Assembly (NCBI RefSeq): GCF_000152805.1 | Contig: NZ_CH902579.1 | Location: forward strand, 25,695-89,694 | Direction of reading: 5' to 3' | Source: Maritimibacter alkaliphilus HTCC2654 | Lineage (GTDB): Bacteria > Pseudomonadota > Alphaproteobacteria > Rhodobacterales > Rhodobacteraceae | DNA length: 64,000 bases | In this document: positions 18,350-26,845 of the stretch, piece after piece | How positions within the stretch are numbered: position 1 is the stretch's first letter | Layout of the letters: each line of letters begins with the position of its first letter | The notes under the pieces: model-generated | Databases searched by the model: none | What the model saw: only the letters and a program-made list of their open reading frames with translations | Told to the model about the DNA's origin: nothing | Position numbers and translations under genes: made by a program

Positions 18350-18495
18350 TGAGATGAGAAATCCAACGAAATCAACGGCCTTGCTTTGCCCTTAAATATG
18401 ATATTTTGCCTTTAAATCGGGAGTGGACAGAACATGGGGGTCGTCGTCGGTGATCTGGCCTGTGCTAAGGTAAGCTCTTTGTATGGGGGGCTGCC

Positions 18496-19555
18496 ATGGA
18501 CGTACGGATTACAATCGAAACTACCTTCGACAACGGGGAGAAGCGCACTCATCAGCTTGACGGCATTTCTCGACCATACCGGGTGACCTGCCCAGACGGG
18601 ATCGGGCTGCGCCTCGAGGATGGGAAAAGGATCCTCGAACAGATCCAGAGGGTAATCCTTTACGATCAGGTCGATGAGATCATTCGAGAAAGCCGCGTAT
18701 GCCCGGATTGCGCCTCGGTTCGTGCCATTCATGACTATCGCACGCGCGATCTCGACACGCTCTTTGGGCGGGTTCGGGTCAAAGCCGCGCGCTTGCGCCG
18801 CTGTTCGTGTGATGCCAGGTCAGCGGCGATGCCCGGCGGACCTATTTCTCCGCTGGCCTATTTCTTTCCTGACCGGGCTACCCCGGAGCTGCAGCGGCTC
18901 CATGCGGAACTCGGGTCCCGGCATTCCTTTCGCGAAGCCGCGCGGCTGATGAAAAGCTTCCTCCCCTGCCATCCGCCCCATCACACCACGGTGCGTGACC
19001 GGTTGGGAAGAGTAGCCGCGGGGCTCGAGAAAAGTCGAAGGGCATCAGGCGATCCCGCTGAAGCACTTCCCAAAGGGGGTTTGACGGTTTTTCTGGACGG
19101 TGCGCATATCCGCTGTCGACCGGAGTATCAGCAGCGACACCTGGATCTTGTGGTCGGTAAGATTGAAAGTCGCAATATGTGCCGACGATTTGGCTTGGTC
19201 GCCAATGCGACGGCATCGCCAGGCAGCCGGATGCGAGAAGAGCTGTCAGACTTTGGATGGAAGCCGGGCCGTCTGTTGACGGTAATCTCTGATGGCGAGC
19301 TTGCTCTCCCGAACCTCATACGGAATGCCATGGGTGGCGACGGCCAGGTGAAGCATATCCTCGACTGGTGGCACATCTCGATGCGTATTCGACATGTCGA
19401 GGCCGCCGTTCAGGGTCTGGTCCAGATACCGGGATTCACTGGAATTCCGGTGCTGTTCCAGCGCCCCGCGAAAAGCCTTCGCTGGTGGCTGTGGCATGGC
19501 AGAGCACGGGTCGCGGAAACTTATCTGAAAGGGCTCATGCACGATTGCACCCGCC
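18496..19555 (+). pseudogene. ISKra4-family transposase, 3' end removed by the IS6-family element
   Basis: About 353 codons with ISKra4 character: a zinc-ribbon-like VCPDCASVRAIHDYRTRDLDTLFGRVRV, AELGSRHSFREAARLMKSFLP, then LTVFLDGAHIRC (first Asp), VISDGELALPNLI (second Asp) and HILDWWHISMRIRH. The catalytic C-terminal region is lost; the frame enters the IS6 terminal repeat at 19556 and drifts on. The ATG at 18496 is preceded by GGGGGG-rich sequence. Upstream bases 18350-18495 probably contain the left end of this element. Confidence 0.8.
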
Positions 19556-20364
19556 GGCATTGCCAACTTATTTGCACCCGGCTGAATGCGGCCTGCTCCG
19601 CGCCCGTCATGCGGTCATCTCGAGTGCGTAGCCGTTCCAAAGATCAAAGGCATCGGATCGGGCGTGGCGGTACGATGTGGCGGTAAGACGATAGCGGCGG
19701 GGACGGAAGAACATGTTGATCTGGTCATGTGCGTCCAGAAATCTCTGAGCCTGTCCGGGTGACTTGAACCGCCCCATGAGTTTCTCTCGCTTGCGGGTTG
19801 GCCGATGGGATCCTTCGATCCGGTTGTTCAAGCCCTTGTGCGCCCGATGATCAGCATTCGCCACGAGGTTGCGGATCGGCCTGATGTAACTGCGCAGCTT
19901 GTCGGTGATCACGACCCGCGGCGCGCCAAACCGGTCGATCAGCCGCTTCAAGAACCGGCTGGCGGCCTTTGCATTACGTTGCTTTTGCACGAGAATGTCG
20001 AGCACATTCCCATTCGCGTCGACTGCCCGCCAAAGCCAGAACTTCACGCCATTGATCGGAACAACGACTTCATCCAAGTGCCATTTGTCACTGGCGCCCG
20101 GCCTGTCGCGCTTGATGCAATCGGCGAAATGGCGGCCAAACCGGTTCACCCAGTTCCGGACGGTTTCCCGGCTGACCATCACGCCGCGTTCGGCCAGCAG
20201 ATCCTCGACATCTGCCGTGCTCAGCGCAAACCGATGGTAAGCCCAGACGGCATAGGAGATGATCTCGCGGGGAAAACGAAAGCCCTTCAGGCGTCGAATT
20301 GTCGGCACGGTTTTCATGATGACCGCCTATCCCGACGGAACCCCGTGATCAACTTGGCAATGCC
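19556..20364 (-). mobile_element. IS6-family element (809 bp)
   Basis: Terminal repeats GGCATTGCCAACTTATTTGC (left) and, read inward from the right, GGCATTGCCAAGTTGATCAC. Size and single transposase are typical. The flanks (CACCCGCC left, CCTGCATT right) are not a duplication. The left flank is ISKra4 coding DNA and the right flank is the middle of an IS21 istA gene, so the element deleted DNA next to itself. Confidence 0.92.
19607..20317 (-). CDS. IS6-family transposase
   Basis: A 236-residue DDE transposase: helix-turn-helix VEDLLAERGVMVSRETVRNWV, WHLDEVVVPI (Asp), VITDKLRSYIRPI (Asp) and NRIEGSHRPTRKRE (Glu). It is full length and uninterrupted, so probably functional. IS6 elements move by replicative cointegration or conservative insertion next to a resident copy and readily cause adjacent deletions, which fits the junctions here. 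Confidence 0.93.
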   Translation of the reverse strand: MKTVPTIRRLKGFRFPREIISYAVWAYHRFALSTADVEDLLAERGVMVSRETVRNWVNRFGRHFADCIKRDRPGASDKWHLDEVVVPINGVKFWLWRAVDANGNVLDILVQKQRNAKAASRFLKRLIDRFGAPRVVITDKLRSYIRPIRNLVANADHRAHKGLNNRIEGSHRPTRKREKLMGRFKSPGQAQRFLDAHDQINMFFRPRRYRLTATSYRHARSDAFDLWNGYALEMTA

Positions 20365-20797
20365 CCTGCATTACATCCCCGTTCTGGCCCGCAAACCCGG
20401 CGCCCTTCGCAACGGGGCGCCCTTCAGGGAATGGGAGCTGCCGGTGCCAATCCGCCGCGTGTGGCGCAAGCTGGAACGCCAGCCGGGCGGTGACCGGCAG
20501 ATGGTCGACATCCTGAGCGCCGTGCTGACCGACGGGATTGATGCGGTCGAGGCGGCCTGCGCCGAAGCCCTGTCGCACAATGTCCATTCCGCAGGCGTCG
20601 TGCTGAACATCCTGGCCCGGCACCGCGAGCCGCCACCACCCCTGACAATCACCACCCCGGATGCGCTGAAGCTGGCCTGCGAGCCCATTGCCGACTGCAA
20701 CCGATATGACAGCCTGAGGAGAACACAGAATGGAAAGATCCGAGGTAATCGACGCGATGGGAAAGCTGAGGCTCTACGGAATGAGGGCCGCCTATGA
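20365..20797 (+). pseudogene. istA: istA transposase, C-terminal fragment
   Basis: The last 144 or so codons of the IS21 transposase, in frame with the intact copy from [17 protein letters not shown] to the stop. The catalytic DDE part is gone. The IS6 element supplies the upstream junction. Confidence 0.88.
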
Positions 20798-21458
20798 CGA
20801 GGTCCTGACCACCGCCGTCAAACGCCAGCACGAGCCGCAACAGATCATTGGTGACCTGCTGACCGCCGAGATCAGGGAGAAGCAGGCCCGGTCAGTCAAA
20901 TACCAAATGACCATCGCCAAGTTGCCGCTCGCCAAGGAACTGGAGGAGTTCGACTTCGAGGCCGCCGAGGTTAACGAGACCCTGATCCGCGACCTGGCCA
21001 ACGGCGACTTCCTCGACCATCAGCGCAACCTCGTCCTGATCGGCGGCACAGGCACCGGCAAAACCCATCTTGCCGTCAGCATCGCCCGGACCTGTATCCG
21101 GGCAGGGCGCCGGGGCCGGTTCTTCAACGTGGTCGACCTGGTGAACAAGCTCGATGCCGAAGCCCGCGCCGAGCGCCAGGGCCGGACCGCCGACCTGATC
21201 TCCCGCCTCGACTTCCTGATCCTGGACGAGCTCGGCTATCTGCCCTTCGCCCAGACCGGCGGCCAATTGCTGTTCCACCTGATCAGCAAACTCTACGAAC
21301 GCACATCCATCATCGTCACCACCAACCTGGCCTTCGGCGAATGGCCCAGCGTCTTCGGCGATGCCAAGATGACCACCGCACTGCTCGACCGGCTCACCCA
21401 CCATTGCGAAATCGTCGAAACCGGTAACGAAAGCTGGCGCTTCAAGAACCGCGCATAG
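20730..21458 (+). CDS. istB: IstB helper ATPase
   Basis: A complete 242-residue IstB with Walker [14 protein letters not shown] and Walker [13 protein letters not shown]. It starts at ATG behind GGAGAA and overlaps the istA remnant, as in the full element. It has no intact partner in this copy but could serve the IstA encoded at 30.8 kb, whose element is identical. Confidence 0.92.
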   Translation: MERSEVIDAMGKLRLYGMRAAYDEVLTTAVKRQHEPQQIIGDLLTAEIREKQARSVKYQMTIAKLPLAKELEEFDFEAAEVNETLIRDLANGDFLDHQRNLVLIGGTGTGKTHLAVSIARTCIRAGRRGRFFNVVDLVNKLDAEARAERQGRTADLISRLDFLILDELGYLPFAQTGGQLLFHLISKLYERTSIIVTTNLAFGEWPSVFGDAKMTTALLDRLTHHCEIVETGNESWRFKNRA

Positions 21459-21588
21459 CGCCAACCCGAAACCCCGCAGGCCCGCCGCCGCTGCGCTATG
21501 TGAGGGCTACGCAGCGCCGGGCCTGCTCACCACCAAGGGGGTCAATATTGGATGCCGATAGGGGGTCAAACTTCAATGCCGATTGACA

Positions 21589-22346
21589 CCGCGATGTACA
21601 ATCTGTGCCTGCTCGACCCCGATTTCCGTTCCTTTGATCTGGACTGCTGGAGGGTGGCCGGTTTCGGCGGTGCGCCTATGCCGCAATCCACAATTGCGGC
21701 GCTGGCAAGGGACCTGCCGAACATGGTGCTGCACAATGTCTACGGGTCGACCGAAACCACATCGCCGGTCACCATCATGCCGGGCGGCCAGATCGCAGAA
21801 CATGCCGATACTGTGGGACAGGTGCTGCCCCTTGCTGACATCATCGTGGTCGACGACGCTGGTCGTGAAGTGGCCCCCGGCGAAAGCGGAGAGCTTCTGA
21901 TCGGAGGACCGATGGTGGTGCCGGGATACTGGGAGAACCCGGAAGGCAATGCCAAGGGGTTCACCGGCGGATACTGGGTGTCGGGCGACATCGGTTCAAA
22001 AGACGAGAATGGCTTCGTCCGCGTCTTCGACCGCAAGAAGGACATGATCAACCGCGCGGGCTTCAAGGTCTACTGTATCGAGGTCGAGGACGTGCTGGCG
22101 TCGCATTCCTTGGTCGTTGAAGCGGCAGTGGTGGGCGTCCCTGACGACGTGTTGGGCGAGCGGGTGCACGCCTACATTTTCCTGGATGGAAATCAGGTGG
22201 ACGCGGACGAGATCAAAAATTATTGTTCTGCCCGACTATCCGACTATAAGGTTCCCGACCTCGTGACCTTTCTGGATGGGCCATTGCCGCGCAATGCGAA
22301 CGGCAAGGTCTTGAAGAACGTGCTGCGGGACATCAAGACGGCCTGA
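21589..22346 (+). pseudogene. Acyl-CoA synthetase (AMP-forming), C-terminal half, cut by IS21
   Basis: About 250 codons of an AMP-binding enzyme: YGSTETTSPVTI (adenylate-binding motif), SGELLIGGPMVVPGYW, GYWVSGDIGSKDENGFVRVFDRKKDMI (Asp for ribose and the hinge) and PRNANGKVLKN with the catalytic Lys. The N-terminal half with the phosphate-binding loop is missing, and the frame begins at the IS21 right end. It is not the missing part of the synthetase at 25.1 kb, which is complete. Confidence 0.85.
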
Positions 22347-22396
22347 CACCTTGCGGTGATCAAGGTCGGCGCGGTGCGCGGAACTATGGGAGCACA

Positions 22397-23143
22397 ATGG
22401 TTCAAGACCTAAAAATCGAGGCGTTGTCGGCGCCGCCGGCCTATCAGGTCGTGTCGCGCGAGATCCGCAAACTCATCCTGTCGGGCAGTCTCCAACCGGG
22501 TGAGCCCTTTCCGTCGGAGCTCAGTCTTGCCGAGAAACTTGGGGTCAACAGGTCCACCGTGCGCGAGGGGATCCGTCAGCTCGAAGCCGACGGGCTGGTC
22601 CGGCGTTCGGGACGCCGGCGACTTTTCGTGTCGATCCCGGACACGTCGCAGATCGCGCCGCGCGCCACCGATGCCATGGTCCTGTCACGCATTACGTTCC
22701 TCGAACTCTGGGAGGTGTGTCGTGAGGTCGAACCGCTTTCGGCGAGACTGGCGGCAATCCACCGGACAGAAGATCAATTGGTTCCGCTGCGGGCAAACCT
22801 GATCGAATTCCGGGATGCGATGGAAACAGGACGGGCGGATTACGAGATCGACCTCGCGTTTCACGCATTGATTGCGGAGGCGAGCAACAATGTCGCGCTT
22901 CTACTGACCCGTTTCCCGATCGGGCAGTTGCTTTTTCCGGCCTCGCGGCACCTCAAACCGGTGCTCGAGCAGGCCCGGCCGCGCGAGATGGCAGCGCATG
23001 AAAAGATCTTCGACGCCGTCGAGCGGCAGGATCCGGACGAGGCCGAGCTTTGGATGGCGCGGCACGTCGCGGACCTCAAACGTGGTTGGGACCTCGTCGG
23101 CTTGCCCTACGATTTCGAGATCAATCCCTTCGTCTCCACATAA
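22397..23143 (+). CDS. GntR-family regulator, FadR/FCD subfamily
   Basis: A 248-residue regulator. The N-terminal winged helix spans residues 15-80 (EIRKLILSGSLQPGEPFPSE, KLGVNRSTVREGIRQLEADGLV). An all-helical FCD ligand domain follows with the metal- or ligand-binding pattern FHALIAEASNN and HEKIFDAVERQDPDEAELWMARHV. Members sense small carboxylates. It follows the broken synthetase by 50 bases, and its former targets may have been the synthetase operon. No recognisable operator was found. Confidence 0.85.
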   Translation: MVQDLKIEALSAPPAYQVVSREIRKLILSGSLQPGEPFPSELSLAEKLGVNRSTVREGIRQLEADGLVRRSGRRRLFVSIPDTSQIAPRATDAMVLSRITFLELWEVCREVEPLSARLAAIHRTEDQLVPLRANLIEFRDAMETGRADYEIDLAFHALIAEASNNVALLLTRFPIGQLLFPASRHLKPVLEQARPREMAAHEKIFDAVERQDPDEAELWMARHVADLKRGWDLVGLPYDFEINPFVST

Positions 23144-23186
23144 TGACACGATAGGCATTCCAAGCGTGCCCTAGATTACGAAAAAG

Positions 23187-23211
23187 CCGGCGCGGGGAGG
23201 TCTCGCGCCGG
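23187..23211 (-). terminator. Rho-independent terminator for hydrolase copy 2
   Basis: Perfect 8-bp stem CCGGCGCG / CGCGCCGG with a 9-base loop. On the minus strand it is followed by GCTTTTTCG. It lies about 140 bases past the hydrolase stop. It could also stop GntR transcripts from the other side, although no T-run follows on the plus strand. Confidence 0.65.
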
Positions 23212-23350
23212 TCGTCATCCGATGTGTCTGTCGGTCGCCTGAATTCCTACTGGCGATGCTGATCCGGTAGTCTGTCTTGCTGACGCGCAACGTCGAGCTC
23301 CTGTCAGGCTAGGGGCGGGGTCCACCCAGGTGGGCAGACCCCGCGAGGGG

Positions 23351-24799
23351 TCATTGGCTCGGCGTCCAGGGACGGTTGTACGCCCCAACGCGCCAGTCGC
23401 CAAATTCGACGAAGCGGGGATCGGATCCCGTCTCCAGCGCGGCCGCGGCCGTGTTGAGTGCCTCGGGCGTGACCTCCGGCCAGGTGCCGGTTTCGATCCG
23501 TTCGGCCAGAATTTCAACGATCACGCTGCTTTCTGCGGCCGTGAAGTCGCAGTGCCCGGTCCCCTGAACGAGGGCCTGCCGATAGAGGTCGGTGGTGCCG
23601 GTTTGTTCGACCAGCGCCTCGTACCCCTGCATCAGCGAATAGGGGATGGCCCAGTCTCCCAGCATGTGGATCCGGATGGCGGGAACTTCGAGCTCTCCGG
23701 TCGTGGTGCGTCCGTCCCCGGCCCAGAAGTCGAGCGCATAGTCCGACGCCGCAATCCGGGGTTCGGCGTCAACCGTCGCAAGATCGGCCTGAAGGTCCAA
23801 CTCGGCTTCGGCATAAAGCGCCTCGACCAGCTGTTTCATCGCCGGCGCGGCGTTGGCGTAGAACGCAGCGTAATCGACGCCTTCGTTGCCGGACAACTGC
23901 TGACCCGATGCCGCATTTTCGAAGTACAGCCGCGCAGTGCCGCCGACATGGCCTGCAATGCGCATCGCCGATTTCACCACCATATCAGCCATCGCGGCGG
24001 TATCGGACGTGTCGGGCAGGTCAGTGCCTTCCACCATCCAGGGCGACCACTGACCAATGGCAAAGGCCAAGGCCAGGCGGGCGCGACCTTCGGGCGTCTT
24101 GCCCGCATTTTCGATAGCGCTCTTCCACGACGCCCGGATGGCGTCGAGGTTACGATCGCCGCCCGCGCCTGCGTTCTCCAGACCGCCGCCCGCGCCTGCG
24201 TTCGGCAGACCGGCCACCGTCAGATCCGAGGCCTGGCCCAGGCCCTGTGCCACGAAATCTTCCGCCAGCAGCGCCCGCATCGCGAACCAACCGTCCAGAA
24301 AACTGTTCATGATCCAGACCGGTGTATGGGCCGCAAGCACCACCGAGCCGTCAATCTTGTCGGGGTAATCTTCGGCCGAGGCGAGGCTGTCCAGACCGCC
24401 GCCGGAGCATCCGTATTGCATCACCATGTCGGGCTCGCTTTCGAGCTGGGTGAAGGTGTCCTGAACGGTCTGGAGGTTCAGGATCTCGCGCTGCGGATCG
24501 TATTGCCAGAACCGGAGGCGATGGCGCTCCAGACCGGCAAAGGCATAGCCGCGCGCCAGCAGATCTTCATAACGGGGCGCGTAGGCCGGGGCATGGATGA
24601 AGCTGGCGAAATCGAGATCGCGCAACAGGCGGCCGTTCCAGTTCTCCGGGACGCGGATGAGCCAGGAAGTGCCGTCGGGCAGAACGCCGCTATGCTCGCG
24701 GAATGGGGTTTTGTCCTGTGCCGAGACAGGGGCTGCAAGGCTGGCCGCAAGCGCTAGGCAAAGCATCTTCTGCCCCGCCCGATATGAAAATCGAAACAT
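23351..24799 (-). CDS. Secreted alpha/beta hydrolase, copy 2
   Basis: A 482-residue paralogue of the hydrolase at 13.6-15.1 kb, same organisation: signal peptide (MLCLALAASLAAPVSAQ), conserved N-terminal GVLPDGTSWLIRVPENWNGRLLRDLDFAS, nucleophile motif GCSGGG, MLGDWAIPY and GTGHCDF. The frame is open to 24853, but the ATG at 24799 directly follows GGAGGAGAACC, so I start there. A 27-base tandem duplication near 24.19 kb adds nine residues (second NAGAGG block) relative to copy 1. The promoter carries the shared dyad 68 bases upstream. Probably a periplasmic esterase of the phthalate regulon; substrate unproven. Confidence 0.8.
   Translation of the reverse strand: MFRFSYRAGQKMLCLALAASLAAPVSAQDKTPFREHSGVLPDGTSWLIRVPENWNGRLLRDLDFASFIHAPAYAPRYEDLLARGYAFAGLERHRLRFWQYDPQREILNLQTVQDTFTQLESEPDMVMQYGCSGGGLDSLASAEDYPDKIDGSVVLAAHTPVWIMNSFLDGWFAMRALLAEDFVAQGLGQASDLTVAGLPNAGAGGGLENAGAGGDRNLDAIRASWKSAIENAGKTPEGRARLALAFAIGQWSPWMVEGTDLPDTSDTAAMADMVVKSAMRIAGHVGGTARLYFENAASGQQLSGNEGVDYAAFYANAAPAMKQLVEALYAEAELDLQADLATVDAEPRIAASDYALDFWAGDGRTTTGELEVPAIRIHMLGDWAIPYSLMQGYEALVEQTGTTDLYRQALVQGTGHCDFTAAESSVIVEILAERIETGTWPEVTPEALNTAAAALETGSDPRFVEFGDWRVGAYNRPWTPSQ
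24161..24214. repeat. 27-bp tandem duplication inside hydrolase copy 2
   Basis: Two 27-base units of the form CCGCCCGCGCCTGCGTTC followed by TCCAGACCG or GGCAGACCG, in frame. Copy 1 of the hydrolase has a single unit, so this is a recent slippage event adding a glycine- and asparagine-rich loop of nine residues. Confidence 0.75.
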
Positions 24800-24863
24800 G
24801 GTTCTCCTCCAGGTTGTGTTTTGGATGGCGCAGAGCTCCTCTCGTCCCGCCATCCTGTCAATA

Positions 24864-24893
24864 AACGTAGATGGCTAAATTTATGAGTGTCAA
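24864..24893 (-). promoter_or_regulatory. Promoter with operator-like dyad for hydrolase copy 2
   Basis: Minus-strand -35 TTGACA (24893-24888), 18-base spacer, -10 TACGTT (24869-24864). The dyad TTAGCCATCTAC (24867-24878) overlaps the -10. It is the weakest of the shared set (CTAC instead of CTAA) but identical in position to the copy 1 site. Confidence 0.6.
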
Positions 24894-25061
24894 GTTCATA
24901 TTTGCGTAAGGTCAAAGCGTTTTTTTTTTCGAAATTGCGCCAATGCACAACTGCTGATCGGCTCCGGACGTCAGACACAAGATTTTAGGGCCGTTGCCAA
25001 AGCGGAACAGCTGAAAAGTCGCGACGCTGATCTCTTTGATTAATCAGCGTTTATGGTTACT

Positions 25062-26660
25062 CTACCCTTCGAATAATACAGCGAACTCCTCACGCAGCTC
25101 ACGCTTCAGGATCTTCCCGCTCGCATTCTTCGGAAGGCTGTCCCGCAGGGCGATGTGCTTGGGTGTCTTGAATACGCTGAGCGCGCCGCGGCAGTAATCG
25201 GTAACCTCTTCGGCGGTCACATTCTGCCCTGGTTTTGGCACCACGACGGCGACGACGGCTTCGATCCACTTCGGATGCGGAACGCCGAAGACAGCAACCT
25301 CTGCAACCTTGGGATGTCGAAATATGGTCTCCTCGACCTCGCGGCTCGCGACGTTCTCTCCGCCGGTCTTGATCATGTCCTTCTTGCGGTCGACGACGTA
25401 AAGATACCCATCCTCGTCGAACCGTCCGAGGTCGCCACTGTGGAACCAGCCGTTGCGGAACGCCTCTGCCGTCTTATCGGGGTCGTTATAGTAGCAAAGC
25501 GTAAGGTGGGGGCTTCTGTGCACGATCTCGCCAACTTCCCCGACCGGGACCTCATCGTCCTGATCGTTGACCACACGCGTCTCGACATTCAGGCCCGGAC
25601 GGCCCGCGGATCCTAGTTTGGTCAGCTGTTCTTCCGGTCTGAGGATTGTCGCGCAGGGCGCCATTTCGGTCTGGCCATAGAAATTGTAGAGCCGCATGTT
25701 CGGCAGTCGCGCCGACAATTCCTCGATGATGGCGGTCGGCATGATAGAGGCGCCGTAATAGCCCTGACGCAGGCTCGACAGGTCGTGCTTGTCAAACTCG
25801 GGATGGCGCAGCAGCAGGATCCAGACCGTGGGCGGACAGAAAAGCTTGGTCACCTTTTCCGCCTCGATAGCGGCGAACATGGCCGCCGGGTCGGCCCCAT
25901 CATGCAGGATGCTGGTCGCGCCGAGGTAGAGGTCGGGGGTCAGGAAGCAATCCAGTTGGGCGCAATGAAAGAGCGGAAGGCAGTGAAGTTCGACAGTGTC
26001 CGGCTGCATCTCTCCATCCACGATGACGGTGACGTACTGATCGAGCAGCGCGGAAGTGCTCATCATCGCGCCCTTAGGCCGGGATTCCGTGCCGCTGGTG
26101 TACATCATCTGGATCGGGTCGTCGGGCTGGACATCTGTCCAAGGCTCGGAGGCATCGGCACAGGCAAAAAGGTCTTCGACCGGGCTCCACCGGTCGGACA
26201 CCGCTCCGCCCCCATGCGCGATAGAGAGCAGAATGTCGGGGCCGCCCCCGATCCGGTCCAGCGCCTCCTCCGCGACCGGGCAGAGCGTATCTTGGCAGAT
26301 CAGGCCACGGGCCCCAGAGTGATCCAGAATGTAGGCGACATCCTCGGCGTTCAGCATGAAGTTGACGGGCGTTGCGATGGCCCCGATCTTTGCGAGCGCA
26401 AAGCGGACGATGACGAACGCACGGCTGTTGCGTGACAGGATGGCAACCCTTTCCCCCTTCGATATGCCAAGCGATATCAGTGCATTCGCAGTCCGGTTCA
26501 CCACGTCGTTCAGATCGGCGAATGTGTCCCGGTGCTCGCGGAAGGCGAGGGCGAGCCGGTCTGGATACCGGGCCGCGCTTCGCCGCAGCAGATCGCCCAG
26601 CTGCTGGCTGCGTGCCCTTTGCTGCTCTGCGCCGGTCTGAATCTCGAGACCTGTGTTCAT
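25062..26660 (-). CDS. AMP-forming acyl-CoA synthetase
   Basis: A 532-residue ligase that activates a carboxylic acid through an acyl-adenylate to its CoA thioester. Visible motifs: phosphate loop YTSGTESRPKGA near residue 180, YGQTEMAP, HSGDLGRFDEDGYLYVVDRKKDMI and the catalytic lysine in PKNASGKILKRELR. Complete. Upstream on the same strand are a TRAP binding protein, a flavin monooxygenase and a PEBP protein, suggesting a small catabolic set. The substrate is unknown; medium-chain or branched acids from ester alcohols would fit the neighbourhood but are not shown by sequence. Confidence 0.88.
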   Translation of the reverse strand: MNTGLEIQTGAEQQRARSQQLGDLLRRSAARYPDRLALAFREHRDTFADLNDVVNRTANALISLGISKGERVAILSRNSRAFVIVRFALAKIGAIATPVNFMLNAEDVAYILDHSGARGLICQDTLCPVAEEALDRIGGGPDILLSIAHGGGAVSDRWSPVEDLFACADASEPWTDVQPDDPIQMMYTSGTESRPKGAMMSTSALLDQYVTVIVDGEMQPDTVELHCLPLFHCAQLDCFLTPDLYLGATSILHDGADPAAMFAAIEAEKVTKLFCPPTVWILLLRHPEFDKHDLSSLRQGYYGASIMPTAIIEELSARLPNMRLYNFYGQTEMAPCATILRPEEQLTKLGSAGRPGLNVETRVVNDQDDEVPVGEVGEIVHRSPHLTLCYYNDPDKTAEAFRNGWFHSGDLGRFDEDGYLYVVDRKKDMIKTGGENVASREVEETIFRHPKVAEVAVFGVPHPKWIEAVVAVVVPKPGQNVTAEEVTDYCRGALSVFKTPKHIALRDSLPKNASGKILKRELREEFAVLFEG

Positions 26661-26845
26661 GGTTTTGCCCTCCCTGTCACGGTCGCCATGCGGGCAACCC
26701 TCCTGAAAATCTCTGTGTCGCTTTGATGCCCTGTCCGCCTCGGAATGTTGCGACTATTGCGTTAGGCTTGGCCGGTGGTTGAGCCGGCCATGCCCTTGAA
26801 TGCCAACCGCACGCTTGTACGACCGGCAAGTGCAGGGCGCCCGAA

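Larger units (their letters stand above)
20365..21588 (+). mobile_element. IS21-family element, 5'-truncated copy
   Basis: Identical to 31901-33124 of the complete element (offset 11536). It begins inside istA at the right end of the IS6 element and ends with the normal right terminal sequence CAATGCCGATTGACA at 21588. The left terminal repeat and about two thirds of istA are missing, so it cannot move alone. Confidence 0.93.

Noticed and set aside
25027-25053. Hairpin CGCTGAT...ATCAGCG as terminator of the acyl-CoA synthetase
   Set aside because: Only 7 bp with an 11-base loop and no adjacent T-run on the minus strand; too weak to annotate.
21589-26660. The truncated AMP-ligase and the synthetase at 25.1 kb as two halves of one gene
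   Set aside because: The second is complete with both halves, on the opposite strand, and its C-terminus differs from the fragment.
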